A stretch of DNA of 64,000 bases, from positions 79,880,547 through 79,944,546 of the forward strand of contig NC_052016.1 of the NCBI RefSeq assembly GCF_015832195.1, in the 5' to 3' direction. Shown piece by piece: positions 33,818-47,189 of this stretch; position 1 is the first letter of the stretch, and each line of letters begins with the position of its first letter. This DNA is from Motacilla alba alba (Eukaryota; Chordata; Aves; Passeriformes; Motacillidae). The notes beneath the pieces were generated by a model. It was not told the DNA's origin and searched no databases. It was given only the letters and a program-made list of their open reading frames with translations. The position numbers and the translations under genes were made by a program.

Positions 33818-36800
33818 TGAATTCCAATTTATTGTAAATAGTTCCTAACAGATATATTACAAAGTCATCATCCTGAGAAGTTGAAGATGGAATAAGGTCA
33901 ACAAAATGAAAGTTTCTTCATCCAGGAAGTATTTAAAGTTTAAGAACTTCAAGAACTTAGAGGATATGAGCAGCCTGTTCATGCACACAGAAATAATCCA
34001 GTGAAACATGTACTTTTAAATTAGTGGTAAAATACAAACCTGAGATCTATTGAAATGTTGTCCAAATACAGATAATGGAACAATTTCTTTGCTGTTTAAA
34101 AAAAAAAAAAGTGCCTGATGCAAGACATGAATATTGTTCAGCACTCACAATTTTGCTTTAATAAAGTTCTGACATGAGCAAATATTTCACAGGAGAATAA
34201 AATGATATGATATTTAAAAGAAAAAATAGTTAGTGAATATGACCTGAGAACAGTAGTTAAACTTTCTGAGCTCAAGTTGTTTTGTGAAAATGAACTAAAA
34301 ATGTGTAAAAGTCTGTTTCTCTCTGGTGCCTTAAAAGAAGATGCTTTTCATTTACAGGTATGAGGAAACTTTGCATAGCTGATAATGTCAATAATTTCCA
34401 TATTTCTGCTACTTTTTTAGGAGAAGAAGGTACCATTCAGATTATTCAGGTCGGCCTACTGAAAAATGCAAGTCACCATTTTAAAGACAAAATTTGATGG
34501 AAAATTGCTGAAAACCTATTGGCCTTTTACTGAGCTGATGCAAAAAAAAATCCTAAATAAAGCAAAACATATCTGATTTTCAATTTGAATATTGCTAACT
34601 TCAGTGTGCCCTTTTTTCAATTTACTGGGTAAAGTGTTCTTTCCAAATGAGAGTTGACATTTTGTACTGTAAAAATTATCGTAACCTATGAAAAACATGT
34701 CTCTTAGCATTCTGCTTATGTGATTTCAGTTACTCATTCTTTCATTGTAAGGCATATTTTGAAGTCCACAAACATGCGTATCTAGCTGTAGATGCTCTGT
34801 CCTGTTCTGTTTATCTCAAGTTCCATCGTGGTGGATTCTCATATAGGAACAGTGTTTTGAAACATGCAACTGCATTGTGTAATTCCCCACAATAATATAC
34901 ACAATAGTACAGCTGAATAGCATTCCTGGGGAATCTATGTGAGACAAAATCACAAATTCCTTGTCTAAATAGAATATTAACACACAGATAATTTGGATCA
35001 ATAATAGCAGAATGTAGGAAATAGTCTGGGGGTTTTAGAATGAGGTATAGCACCTTCTTTGGAAGCTCAGCACAAAATAATACCCACAAAATTCTCCAGA
35101 ATATTCTTCTTTACTCTTGATTATCATCTAATGATGGTTTTGTGTATTTTTTTAAATTGAATAGTTGTAATATGAAAATGCCCATTAATCTGGAGTTGAA
35201 ACACACCTGTTACACTATACACTGCACAAGCAGGTAATTTTATATTGCAGCTTCTTCAAGTTACTCCCAAACTCATTTAACATCTGTAGAATTCATCCTA
35301 AATATAAACTAGAGGAAATAGATTATTAAAGGAACATTTTTCATAGGATTTCACAAATTATTTGTTTGGCCTATCATGAAACTTGGTGTGATAATCTCCC
35401 TAATCACTGCTGGAATGAATCAACTGGCTAGAATGAGAAAAGGTTAGTGTGTTCTGCCAGCATCAAAGTTAAAACCCTTGAAAGTACTGCTTATGGATAA
35501 ACCCATAAATCAGCATCAGTCTCATTCTCATAGTTTTTCGTTTTTTTAATTTTATACTTTTTATGCTCTCACAGTTCAAAGAAACAGGTAATCTAACAGG
35601 AAAATTCTGAAGTATCTCTAGTCAGAAGACCTTAAAATGCATCTCGTTAAGCTTGGTACTTTACAAATGTGGGGAAAATATAACAATTGCATTCAAATTC
35701 TCTCTATTGCTTGGAAAGTTTGGCACTGAGCTCTAGCTCTGTGACAACTGGATGGGCTGTGCTGACCACTCAGTTACCATCACTGTCCAGTTAGAACCGA
35801 AATGTACAGAGTAGGTTTTATCATAGTGCAACTGTGATAACAAGCTGAGAATATGGGATGTAATGAACAGAACCACAAAAGAGGAAGTGGAATGATGTAA
35901 GATGGTTTTTACACCGAGATCAAAACCAAATATTTGAAAGAACTGGGTGATTTCTCCCAGGTTGAAAAAAAAAAAAATTAAGAAAAGAAAAAAAATGTCA
36001 GAATTCATGCAGAGAATGATTTTAAAGAAATGAAAAAATGTGTTCTTCTCTCTGCATATGCACAACTTAGAACAGGAAGCAATGAATTACACTACGGCAA
36101 AAAGACTTTGCTACCTTGTTTTGAATGCCTCTGTAACAGTAACAATGAAGCACTATCTCCTTCCTAGTCAACCAACTTAATGTCTCCCAAGGAATGCCTA
36201 ACTTATAACTGTTCCTGTAGGTAACATGGAGATGAACTCTCTACTTTAGATTGTTCTATGTTGTTTCTAAAGTGAAATGACAGCATGAATAATATTAGCT
36301 TGCTGTCCTTCTTTCTGTCTGTTTGTTCTGCTACAAATCCCAGATACTGACTCCAGGGAGTTTTTCCCAGCTTTCCAATGAAGAATTAACATCTTTGCTT
36401 CCAAAAACCAGGATGCTTCCTGGAGTAAGCACATACAGGGAAAAGTAGTTTCCTGTTGATGGGATTAATTTACTTCCATGTGAGTATTGAAAAACCACTT
36501 CAACTTAAGGTAGTCACTTCTGCTTTCTTTTGCAGACATTGAAGGCAAATCCACATCTCCACAGGGCAATTCACACCATTTTAAAATTAAAAGAGTAAGC
36601 GCAATCTAAACATTTGTGATGACACAATATGTGAGGTTAGCAGAGGATGGGAATTGGTATTTATAAATCAAGTAGGAGTCATTGACTGTCAAGATGGAGT
36701 TATTGACTGTCTCAGGTTAAGCAGAACTCCGGATGTCCAGATTTGGCCTTAAAGTTCTTAGGATGCTTGACATTCACAGAGCTCTTTCTTCCTGGGAAAG

Positions 36801-39800
36801 TGAGCTACAAAAATACTATGAATTTTCAAATGTCACCTCCTTCTGTTCACTGCCAAAAGAAATATGAGACTGGCAGCCAAAGATTCATCTATAAACAATG
36901 AAATTCCATGGAAGTTGATGTTTGTTCAGCAATAATAGCAATTGGAATATTGATTTAGTTTAAACTTTATAATAATTTGAATAGATTGACATACCTAGTC
37001 TTAATTAGCATTTTAGTGGGTTTTGTTAATAAGAAGGAACATTAAAGTATCTTACGTGGGTTAGTTGTACGGGAGTTGTGCTGAAATAATCCAAAACTTT
37101 GTCAAATAACACTTTTTTTAAAGACACAGTTTAAGACAAAAGTGCCTTTATATCTTCACTCTTGGCACATGGATACCACTGTATCTATGGAAAAAAAATA
37201 TTTTTAGCTGATACTGGTAAGCTCGCTTTCTCCAAAACAGTGGTAATAGGACATCATTCCATTTCTACACAGGTTATTTCATTTTCAATTTCCATTTTTC
37301 ACCATTTTCAAATGTTTTTAACCTGAAGAGAAAATTATTGTAAAATGTAATATTCCAAAGAAGAGTGGAAGCTAGTCAAGAAAAGCTACATTGCATCACC
37401 TTGTTAATCTCCCAGGCAATACAAGTGTACCTCCTGCTGAGTATTTACTGAGAGTACACATTAAAAAAAATATATTCTTTTAGGTTCTACAGAGGTAAAA
37501 TTCCTCAGCTCATTGCCTTGGTTTTTTAGTTTGTTTGTTCACTGTTTTTTCCTTATGCCTTTTCTCCAGTCCACTGGTATTCACAATGCAATAACCGAGA
37601 AGAGTACAATGATTAAAATTTACAACACTTTGTTAACTCTTTTCCATCAACACTCAAACAAAAATAATTAGTGACAGATATTGACAGCTGTCACTCCACC
37701 AAGAGTATCTGAGTCTTCCAATCTTAAAAATAGATTTTCTTTAGTCCTGCTTGTTACTATTATTTCTTCTCTTTCACAACCTTTATATTTATTTAAGATT
37801 GAAATTTTTTTTTATTTATGATGTAGCATATTATTGAATTCTGAACATAATGTTGAAATTCTGGTTTAGATAATCTTCTAAAATCTGATCTATAGAATAA
37901 ACTCTTTTATTCATTGTGACTATTCCCTCATTGTGCTGAAGCCACTAAGTGAGGGATATTTCACGATCTCAAAAAATTAAGATTCCACTCTAAAATATTT
38001 CTGAAATGCTTCTTCTCTAAGTATATGTAGGTTTACTCTTGACTCAATAATTTGTGATGTAGCCTCTTCTCTAGATCAAATATCAAATTAGAAGTTTGAA
38101 TTTTTCCCACAAAAACACATACTATGCTTGGTTTTGTGGCCAAATTTTTTATTAATCTTTTCTAACCATATGTCATAGAGGGACGTAAGAATAAATTAAT
38201 TATCTGCTGTAAATACTGAATATTATTCAAGATTATGGCCCCATTTTCAAATGCTGCTTCCTACTTTCTGTATGATAAGCCTAGTAACTGCTCTCTACTA
38301 CATGACCAGCCAGCTTGCTGAAGAGGTAACATGAGATGAACTCATTAGATAATTTCATATGATTAAAATTCTAGTTTAAGATCATTTCCTCTATCTTTAT
38401 GTCATACTTATGTTTTAGCAATAGCAACTTATTTTTTTTTTCTAGGTTATTCCCAGAGGAAATATTGCATTTCATAGGACTCAATAGCAAATTCTATTCA
38501 ACCCTGCCAAAAACACCCCCTTCAATCAAGATCCCACAAATAGTGGGATTTGAAAAGTTAATTAAGCATCTAGAGCACATTTTCTTCATATTGTGCCATG
38601 CTAGTTCTGTGTGTGTGTGTACAGGTGTTTTTAATCAAAGGTTTTGCAGGAAGAAATCAAATACTGAACAAACATCACATTTGTGTGCTAAATTTATACT
38701 CTCATAAAAAGAAAATCAAACTTTTTGTCACAGTTTTGACTGGCATCAAGTATATTACTCTTATTTAATTCTAAACCAAAAGATTTTCAATCAGTGTTTT
38801 GCATTATTATCTCCAGTTCCAGTGTCAGATTAACAAGTTTACAGTTATATGAGCTCACTGGTTTTTTTGAACCATAGTACAGTATTAGTAGTCTTCCATC
38901 AGCCGCAAAGTTTGAATTACCTGAGAACTTCAGGGAGGCATGTCAGAGGGTTTGCCAGCATTGCTCCTTACCTTTTGAACTCAAATTGCACTCCATAAAA
39001 TATTTACTGCCTTGGAAGCCTTTAACATAGGCTGTCTTTCCCACTGATATTGCAATAGGTCTCACAGAGGACCACAGATAGCTACCATTTTTTGCTCTAC
39101 TATGTTTCACTTCAAAGGGACAAACTATTTTTGAAAAGATGACTGTGTATTGTCAGGTTGGACAAAATGCAATCTCAAATTTCAGTGTTGTGTAGGCATT
39201 ATCTCTTAGCCTGAGTGGATAAGAGATGCTGAGTTTAAGTAATCTGACATTTTTCCCCTTCCTGAATGCATTCTATGTTAGGCAGTTATTTAAAATGTGA
39301 AAAATAAATCTGTGATGTAGTGGAAACACACAATGCAGAATATATAAAAAAAGATTCTGTGTACATCTTTGTTCTTCTATATTTCTAACTAGCACTCTTC
39401 ATGTATATAAGGATTCCACAACTGTTATAAGCAGTAGTTGTTTTCCAAAAATAGAAGATTCTCATCTATTATGGAGATGATTTTCAAATAATGATTTCAG
39501 GAACTGGCAGAGAACAAAGGCTTCTGCAGCTGAAATAAACAGTCTTCCCCACTGGTGATTTTAGGATTCTAGTTATTAAAAAATCATTTTCCTGACATTT
39601 GAAAGGTAAACTAAGATCTCATTCTGATGATAAATACATCTCTTGGGTTCACCTTCTGTGGCAAGCCTCAGGGATACATCAGAAATAAATAATGGGATTT
39701 TTGTTTTATCATTGTTTTGTTTATTTTGATTTGTTTGGTTCTTCTAGAACTCATAATTTTTTTCAAATACAAATCTCACCAAACATTTATATGGTTATAT

Positions 39801-41024
39801 TTATATTTATATTTTATTATTTTATGGGTTGATTTCAGTGCAGAATAATGAAATAAATGGTTTTTTTTTTCTTTATTGAAGGCCAAAAAACACAGAATAA
39901 CACAAGGTGTCAGATATGAAGAGGAAGAATTCTCAAGTAAGGTTTTTGTCTGCAAAACTTATTTCAGAATGCCACCAGCAATACACTTCTTATGTTGAGC
40001 TGATCATTATTAGATAGAATTTATTTCTTCTTTGATAAAGCCCATATGGCTGCGGGCTTTTGTTTTCAGAAATCATTGATAACACAAATAATTTTTCTGC
40101 TTATTAGTTTGCAATGGTGTTCAATTAATTTTGGTTCTCTTAATTTAAATGTTCCTCACTTAGTGAGGGGTATCAATCAGAGAAATCAATATAAATTGAG
40201 TTGTAGCATAGCGTAAGCACACACAACACAGCCTAGCAGCCCAATGACAACTGAAATGCAAAATGTATGGGTAATAGAGCTGGATCACAACCACTGCTTG
40301 CCTTAAAAACTTACTCTTGAGTCTTATACTCAGAAGGTGTGAGTAAACTAAGGTTCCAAAGAAAAAATAATTAAGAATGAAAAAAATAAAGAAGAAAAAA
40401 ATTGTATTTGATCATGCATATTTTTATAGTAATACTGGAAGAAAATATAAAATATGCATGTTTACTTTTTACATAGAAAAGTGAGGGCTTTTTTTAAGTT
40501 TTGTATGCATGACTAGACACTTTTTCTGCTTCAGTTTGAGCATACCTTAAAATGACCTGTATTTTGGGAGCATACTGAGTGTTGGAAATCTGTAATTAAA
40601 CCTAGTTTTTTGTTTGAAGTTTGACTCCCAATAAACTTAGTTTAACAATTCATTAATCATCCTAGACATGGCTTAATAACATTTCCATTCATAGAAGAAC
40701 CAACTTGTCATAGTTGCACTTTGCATTAGAAATTACATCTTTGAAGATGACTTAGTAAAGTTTTTTATCCAAATACAAAACTTAATTTCGTTCATTGTAC
40801 AACCTGCTCTAAAATTTTTCCTTTTGTGCTGATTTTATGATAATTTAAGGAGAAAAAAATATATAAAAGCTTTTCTGAACAGTTAACCCAAAAGATTAGT
40901 CAAATTAGAAATATGTTTCAAAGCAATATGCAGGTTTCATATGCATAATTAGTATTGACATCAATGAAATATCTTCACATTTGTTTTTCAAGTCATGCAG
41001 AGAGAAGCATGATAGAATCTTTCA

Positions 41025-41970
41025 CACATCCCTTATCAGCACTTGTGCAAAGCATCTGACACAGTCCCAATGACATGGAAAGTGGAACTGAGTTCACCTT
41101 CAGCAAGTCTGACAATGGCACTAAACTAAATGTGCAGTCAACACACTGGAGGGAAGGGATGCCATCCAGAGGGACCTCCACAGGCTTAAGAGGTGGACCT
41201 GTGTGAACCTCATGAAGTGCAACTCGACTAAATACACTTGGGTCAGGACGATCCCAAGTATAAATACAGAGAGCAGAGAAAGGATTGAAAGAAGCACTGG
41301 GGAGAAGGATTTGGTGGTGTTGGTGGATGAGAAGCTCAACATGATCTGTCTGTGTGTACTCACACCTCAGAAGGCCAACTGTATCTCTGGCCAGTGATCA
41401 AGGGAGGTGATTCTGCCCTTCTACTCCACTCTAGTGAGACCCTGCCTGGAAAACTGCACCCAGCTCTGTGGTTCCAAACATAAGAAGGATGTGGCCCTGC
41501 TGGAGTGAGTCCAGAGGAGCAGCATGAACAGGGCCACAGGACAGGGGCACTTCTTCTTTGAAGACAGGCTGAGAGAGTTGGGGTTGCTCAGCCAGGAGAA
41601 GAGAACACTCTGAGGAGACCTTATAGCAGCCTTCCAGTACCTAAAGGGGAACTACAGGAACACTGAAGAGAGACTTAAAAGGGTGTGTAGCAACATGGCA
41701 AGGAGCTACATCTTTAAACTGAAACAGGGTAAGTTTAGATCTAAAGAAATTCTCTACTGTGAGTATGATGAGATACTGGAACAGGTTTCCCATGGAAATT
41801 GTGGATGCACAGTCTCTGGAAGTATAAATAGCCAGGTTCAATGGGGTTTTGAGCAAATTATTCTAGTGGAATGTCAACCTGTCCATGGCAGAGGGGAAGG
41901 AACTAGAGGTTCTTTAATACCCCTTCTAAACCAAGACATTCTTTCATTCTGTGATTTCGATGTATAATTT
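41025..41970 (+). mobile_element. CR1 LINE with internal deletion, plus strand
   Basis: This is the longest CR1 here. It starts in the reverse-transcriptase region: ACTTGTGCAAAGCATCTGAC, ACAGTCCC translates as LCKAxDTVP, the motif-A neighbourhood of family consensus CKAFDTVP. It jumps directly to GGAAAGTGGAACTGAGTTCA, CCTTCAGCAAGT, which matches the segment before the catalytic FADD motif. The roughly 200 bases normally between them are missing. The FADD site itself has decayed to SDNG. After that the order is normal: CACTGGAGGGAAGGGATGCC, GGAGAAGGATTTGGTGGTGT, GAGAGAGTTGGGGTTGCTCA and GGTAAGTTTAGATCT. The tail is CATTCTTTCATTCTGTGATT near 41960. It is dead. Confidence 0.93.
41203..41397 (+). 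pseudogene. CR1 ORF2 remnant (64 codons)
   Basis: This translates as MNLMKCNSTKYTWVRTIPSI, then a degenerate linker, then GEKDLVVLVDEKLNMICLCV and LTPQKANCISGQ. It matches the CR1 'MNLMKFNKAKC...[26 protein letters not shown]' region just after the reverse-transcriptase palm. It ends at a stop where the family continues, so the frame is broken. No function is expected. Confidence 0.85.
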
Positions 41971-44900
41971 AAAACTCTATTTTAAATGTGGCTAGGTGGG
42001 TTTTTTTGTTTGTTTTCTTTTTCTTTTTCTTTTTTTTTTTAAATAAATTGGAACACTATATATGGTATGATTTACATCTGATTTATTAAAAATAAACACA
42101 GCCTCTCTATCTATCTGAAACCTATATGATTTTCATGCATCCGAGTTGTATTTATAATAGCCTCATCTTCATTCACTTGGAACAGATTGAAAAATAGCTT
42201 TGATTACTGGATTTTTTTATGTTGCAAGCTTCAGGGCTAGAGACCTTGTTTCCTCTTTTTTCTGAACAGTAATAGAAAGTTTGCATAGAAGAGCTTTGTA
42301 GAATCTGTTTGGCGTATTTGACAAGGATGACTTCCTAATTCTGACAGTTCCTGGGCAGCTTTTGGGTGTAATTTTTCTTTAACCTTGTCAGAGTAACATG
42401 AACCAAGGTTTCCAGCCTTCTAGTATCTAAAGTAGTAAAAGTAATTAATCAAAACTGTTTTCCTAATCTGTTCTTTTTCCATCTGTTCCTATTGAAAGAG
42501 TAGTTGACTCTTCTAGAATGGCTGTAGCATATAAAAACAGTAGACAGCACAATAAATTCTTCCTTGATAGATGCTTGGTGACAGTGAAATTATATAAAAC
42601 TGTATCTCCTGCTGTGCTATACATGCACAAAGACTGTTTGTACATGAATAGCAGTATAAGTAAGGTTACAAAGTATGGCAAAATAAACACACAGCTTCTA
42701 AAAAGCTACATGAAGCAAAACAACTTAAACGCTGGGCAGTCTACAACTTGATCTCTTTATCACCCTTAGCAACATAAATAGAGTGGAGGGTTAGGAAAAA
42801 AAGAGAATCTGTAAAGGAGCATTACAGCATTTGTTCGCACTATGAGCTGTCAACAATCATGCATAATTTAAGATTGCAGCCGCTAACAATTTCACCGTGT
42901 TTTTCTCTGCTTGAGAAGCTGAGTTTTCTGATGTGTCCCTGATGAGATTACAGTGGTCCTAACAGCAACTTGTAAATAACCCATACTACCTCTTCAAAGA
43001 GCACAAATTTAGATTCAATAGTTTACAGGCCTAAATTATAAACACTGGTCTGCCCCACAGTCACAGCATCATCCAAGTTTGTTAATTAAGGAAACATTGT
43101 CAAAATGCAGATATTATCAAATTCTCTTTGGTATGATGACATATAATACATGTTAAAATTATTAAACACTATGCCAAAATGTAAACTTTTTTCTGTTCTT
43201 TCTGAAGAATTTAGATTTTGTCATTCTCAGCGCTGTGCACAATGTTTTCTTAGTGTTAAAAGAGAGAATGATTCCAAATGTCAAGGGGATTTATGCAAGG
43301 AAAGAGTACATTTATGTGAAAGAAACAGAAACCAGGAGAGGATTTCATCAAAGACAGATAACTGATACATTTTATGTAATTCACAAAAAATAATAAACAA
43401 ATGAAAAGCTAAACAAAGGCAAACCATCCTGATTCTAAGCACTTGTCTTCTTTTTAACCTTGAGACTATTTGTTTATTTGCTTTCTGGGGATTTTTTTTT
43501 CTTCTGTGTGGAAAGAATATACTGATATAAATGTGACATGTTCTAAGAGTTCAGTCTTGAAACTGCCACAAAACTAAAAATATTCTTTCTTCTTCCTTAA
43601 TTTTTTCATCAAAAAAAATTTTGTTCTCATGTGGAACCTTTTGGCAAACTTTGAAGAAGAGGGTTCGTAAAAATATTAGAATAAAGCCCATCAAAATTCA
43701 ATTAATTTTTGCTTTTATGAAAATATTTAGGGCATGAATAAAAATGGTGCTACTATTACCATTAAATTACGAATCTGAAGTAATCAAAAAACATGTCATT
43801 CTTGAGTGACCTTGTGATTGGAAACCAGTAGAAATGGATAAATCAGTATTATGAAAAGGATTTTAACTTCAGTCTTACATATGGAGGTAGATTTATAATG
43901 ACTATGTTTATTTATGACGTTATTTTTTTAATACAAAGTGTTCTCATAATGAGCTCATAAGCTTCACTATTTAATAAAAACATTCATTTAGGCAAAACCA
44001 AATGCCAAACTCAAGGTAAATGTGAGTTCAAACATTCCAGGTATAAAAGAGTCATGCTGTGACAGGGATACTTTTTTAAGGTCTTCTTGCTTCCTGCTCT
44101 GTGCGACATACCAAAATGATAATATTTTTTAGGATAAAATCTTAAAATTCTTAAAATTATATACATAATATATAGTTTTTAAACATAAGTATATACAAAA
44201 ATACCTGAAATTTTATCAGGATGTATACCAGTTGCTGACTACCTGCTGAGGTATCAGAGTCCATGAAAGGAAATATGACCATCAAAATATCCTACATTTT
44301 CTACAGGTCATACTAAGCTCCCGACACACCAGCACAGTTTCTCAGAAAGACATTCAGTTTCTTCTCAAACCATCAAGGGTTGTAAAACCTAGGTCACCTT
44401 TTGCTTATGTTAATCACAAAACCAGTCTGATAGTTATTTGACTGAAATCATTACAGTGTTCAATACTGTAGAAGACACAGTGACCTGGTGCATTGTGCAT
44501 CCCTTTTGCTCATAACTCAGCAAGAACTCCACTCAGTCAGGCTGAAGGATGACACTGCTCAGTCACTCAATCTGAAAATGAAAGTCTGACCCAACATCTT
44601 TTAGGTTGATGCTTTAGACAGAAGCTTATAAAATTGATTATAGCCAGAGAACCAGAAGATTGTTCTCTTTTATGCTGCCTTGTTGAAACATCTTCACCTT
44701 TCATGGGCCAGAGAGCAAGACGATGCTTGTATATTCCAGCAGCTAAAATATGTTCTCTCTTATCTAGAAAAAGGACCCTGAGCAGTATGTTTTAGGTTGC
44801 TAGATAAGAGAGAGGTAAGGACGTATCCCTGGCTTCAAGGATAAGTAGCAGAGATTATCTTGTGTTCACATTTCTTTTCGGATTGTCCTTTTCCTAAAGG

Positions 44901-46535
44901 ACACACTGTCTCAGTGGCCCAAAGAGGGTCGGAAAGCAAGCTAACTACCATGCAGTGTCAGCAATCACAGCACTATAGTTCAGTCCCTAGATTTCTCTTA
45001 CTAAATGTCATAAATATACCCTCAAAATCTATATAATGGTCAAAATAATTTTAGAAATGTCTTTATTAAATATTCAGTAGAGTAATTTTTTTTACATAGA
45101 GCTGGATATTCCATCTCCTAAGCTTTATGTGTATATTCTCTCTCTGGCAAATGTAATAATTCTTAGCAAAGACTTGATACAAGAGTTTGGATGCAGGTCA
45201 ATCAAAGTATTCCTTTGAGATGTTGAATATATAACTCCCAACCAACTAGAGGAGAAGCAGAACTTTACACTGGCTCTGCCACAACCACAGCAGAGTGCTC
45301 TGACCCTTTGAATATACATAATCTCCTTCTATTTTACATCTGAGGAGTGGATGATCCAAATGCCTAAGTCTCAGTAGAAACATCCATAGCTCTGAGTTTC
45401 GCTTGTAGCCTTCCTTGTAAAAGGCAGAACTGACAATTCCTACTTCTTTCTTCATGTTTTCCTTTGGAGAGGTTTTGTCCCTAGTAGAACATTTCAAAAT
45501 TTTGCACTTTACAATCCACTTCCAGGTCAAAATGTATTTTAGATATTCATGGTTTCATGGGCTTTGTTCAGTCAACAAACACTGAATTCTTAAGCATTAT
45601 TGTTTTAGGATTCTCTCAGCTAGAATTGCCCAGTTTATTAACTGTATTTTTTGTTCCATTTAGCTACAGAAGAAGGAAAAAATTTAATAATTTTTCCAGT
45701 GTTGCAGCAATGCTTTAATTTCTCTCATGGTTTCTCAAAAAAAAAAAAAATTTGCACCAGACGTTGAAATCAATTTGATTTTTCCCACACACACCTCCTG
45801 CAGAACAAAGTGTTAATTATCAGGAGAATTAAACAGCAGAACTGCAGAACATTATTGTATTAAGTTACTACTGAACACTTTTGTGTTAATCAATTCATAA
45901 TAAATCATTAATCCCTTCAGATCCCAAAGACTAATTTAACAACAAAGAAATAGCCAAAACCATGGTGGTCTAGGGACCACTGACTTGCACTGATATCCTG
46001 ACTTTCTGTCAATGAAATCTAGGTCCTAGAGATAAATCATGACATTTGTATACTAGGGGAGCAGAAACACTTTCAAAATATATGAGTTATTCTTCACTTT
46101 ACACCGCCCCTACCTGTACCTGCATATATGTCTTAACTAATGTAGCTTCTTTGCAGTCCATCGTCCATTAATGTATTCTGATTGAACCAATCCACAACGA
46201 GGATAGTAAGCACTGATTATCCTATGATTGTCTGAGCACAGAATATCACAGCCAGAATAAGGTATACTCCACATAAAATTTTTTCTTACAATTTTATCCT
46301 GTTTAATGATGTTCTTTGACCAAAAAACAGTATGTCACAAAAGACTGCACAAATAAAATAATCAGAAGGACTTTGTATCTTAAATATATTTTAAAAAAAA
46401 TTTAGGAGGATACCTTTGCTTCAACCTAATGTTGGAAAATTTGCTATTGAGTTCCTTTTCACAATTAATAGTCCCTTGTAAATAATTTAATTATTTTTCT
46501 ACAATTAGATAACAATAAAAAAAAAAAAAAGATTA
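41971..46535. other. gene-free AT-rich unique sequence
   Basis: No gene is supported. The interval has a T-rich tract right after the CR1 (42000-42040), an inverted repeat with GATA motifs at 44754-44813, and A runs at 45739 and 46514. Open frames such as 45246-45530 (-) have no recognised relatives. Confidence 0.6.
44754..44813. repeat. 14-bp inverted repeat carrying GATA motifs
   Basis: TCTCTCTTATCTAG (44754-44767) and CTAGATAAGAGAGA (44800-44813) are exact reverse complements separated by 32 bases. Each arm contains AGATAA on one strand, a match to the WGATAR consensus of GATA factors, so the two sites face each other. It may be chance sequence symmetry or a paired binding site. Confidence 0.85.
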
Positions 46536-47189
46536 AGCCAGCAGTGTGCCCGGGACAAGAAGGCCAAAGGCATGCTGGTTTGTAACAGAAGTAGTTTATG
46601 GCTGGCAGGACCAGGCAGGTGATACTTCCTCTGTACTTGGCGCTGGTGAGGACACACCTTGAATCTTTGTTCATTTCTGGGCACTCAGTTCAGGAGGGAT
46701 ATTGAGGTGCTGGAGTGTGTCCACAGAAGGGCAGTGAAGATGGTGAAGGGTCTGAAGTGCATGGCCTATGAGGAGTGCCGGAGGGAGCTGGGGTTATTTA
46801 GTCTGGAGAAAAGGAGGCTTAGGGCAGAAATCTCCCTCATTATCCTTCTCCACAACCACCTGAAAGGAGGTTGTAACCAGGTGGGATTTAGCCTCTTCTC
46901 CCAGGCAACCAGCAATAGGACAAAAAGACACAGTCCTAAAGTGCACTAAGGTAGGTTTAGGTTGGACATCAGGAAGAATTTCTTCACAGATAGTGGAATG
47001 GGCTGCCCAGGGAGGTGATCAAGTCACTGTCCATGGAGGTGTTTATGGAAAGACTGGGAAAGGCTGGATGAGTCACTCTTCCTGGAGGTATTTATGAAAA
47101 GCATGGTCTGGTTTACATGCTGGTGTTTGGTTATAGTTTGGGCTTGATGATCTTAGAGGTTGTTTCCAACTTGATTGATTCTGTAACAT
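46536..47189 (+). mobile_element. CR1 LINE 3' part, plus strand
   Basis: This CR1 follows a 14-base A run. It starts around GTGCCCGGGACAAGAAGGCC and AAGGCATGCTGG, continues through TTGGCGCTGGTGAGGACACA, AGGGATATTGAGGTGCTGGA, GAGTGCCGGAGGGAGCTGGG and CTTCTCCACAACCACCTGAA. It ends with TTAGAGGTTGTTTCCAACTT, GATTGATTCTGTAAC. It is a different subfamily from the element at 41 kb, with a long 3' segment rich in 'GGCTGGATGA...GGTTTACATGCTGGTG'. The ORF2 frame survives for 96 codons. It is 5'-truncated in the usual CR1 way. Confidence 0.93.
46659..46949 (+). pseudogene. CR1 ORF2 C-terminal remnant (96 codons)
   Basis: This is the most readable piece of retrotransposon coding sequence in the window. 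Residues 11-60 read QFRRDIEVLECVHRRAVKMV, KGLKCMAYEECRRELGLFSL and EKRRLRAEI, matching the CR1 '[46 protein letters not shown]' pattern. Residues 61-96 (HNHLKGGCNQVGFSLFSQAT...) follow the '[26 protein letters not shown]' end. The family frame is lost at SNRTKRHSPKVH. The apparent start codon is internal and has no meaning. Confidence 0.88.

Larger units (their letters stand above)
26346..41024. other. long gene-free AT-rich stretch
   Basis: No gene or firmly identified mobile element is visible in nearly 15 kb. Listed separately are a possible antisense LTR at 26.7-27.2 kb, small inverted repeats at 28.05 and 29.23 kb, a pair of in-frame minus-strand open frames with a T run at 28.4-29.1 kb, an 8-bp triple repeat at 29.0 kb, a T run at 30.07 kb, a (GAT/AAT)n patch at 33.25 kb and (TG)n at 33.78 kb. 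The remainder is unique sequence with nothing I recognise. Confidence 0.6.
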
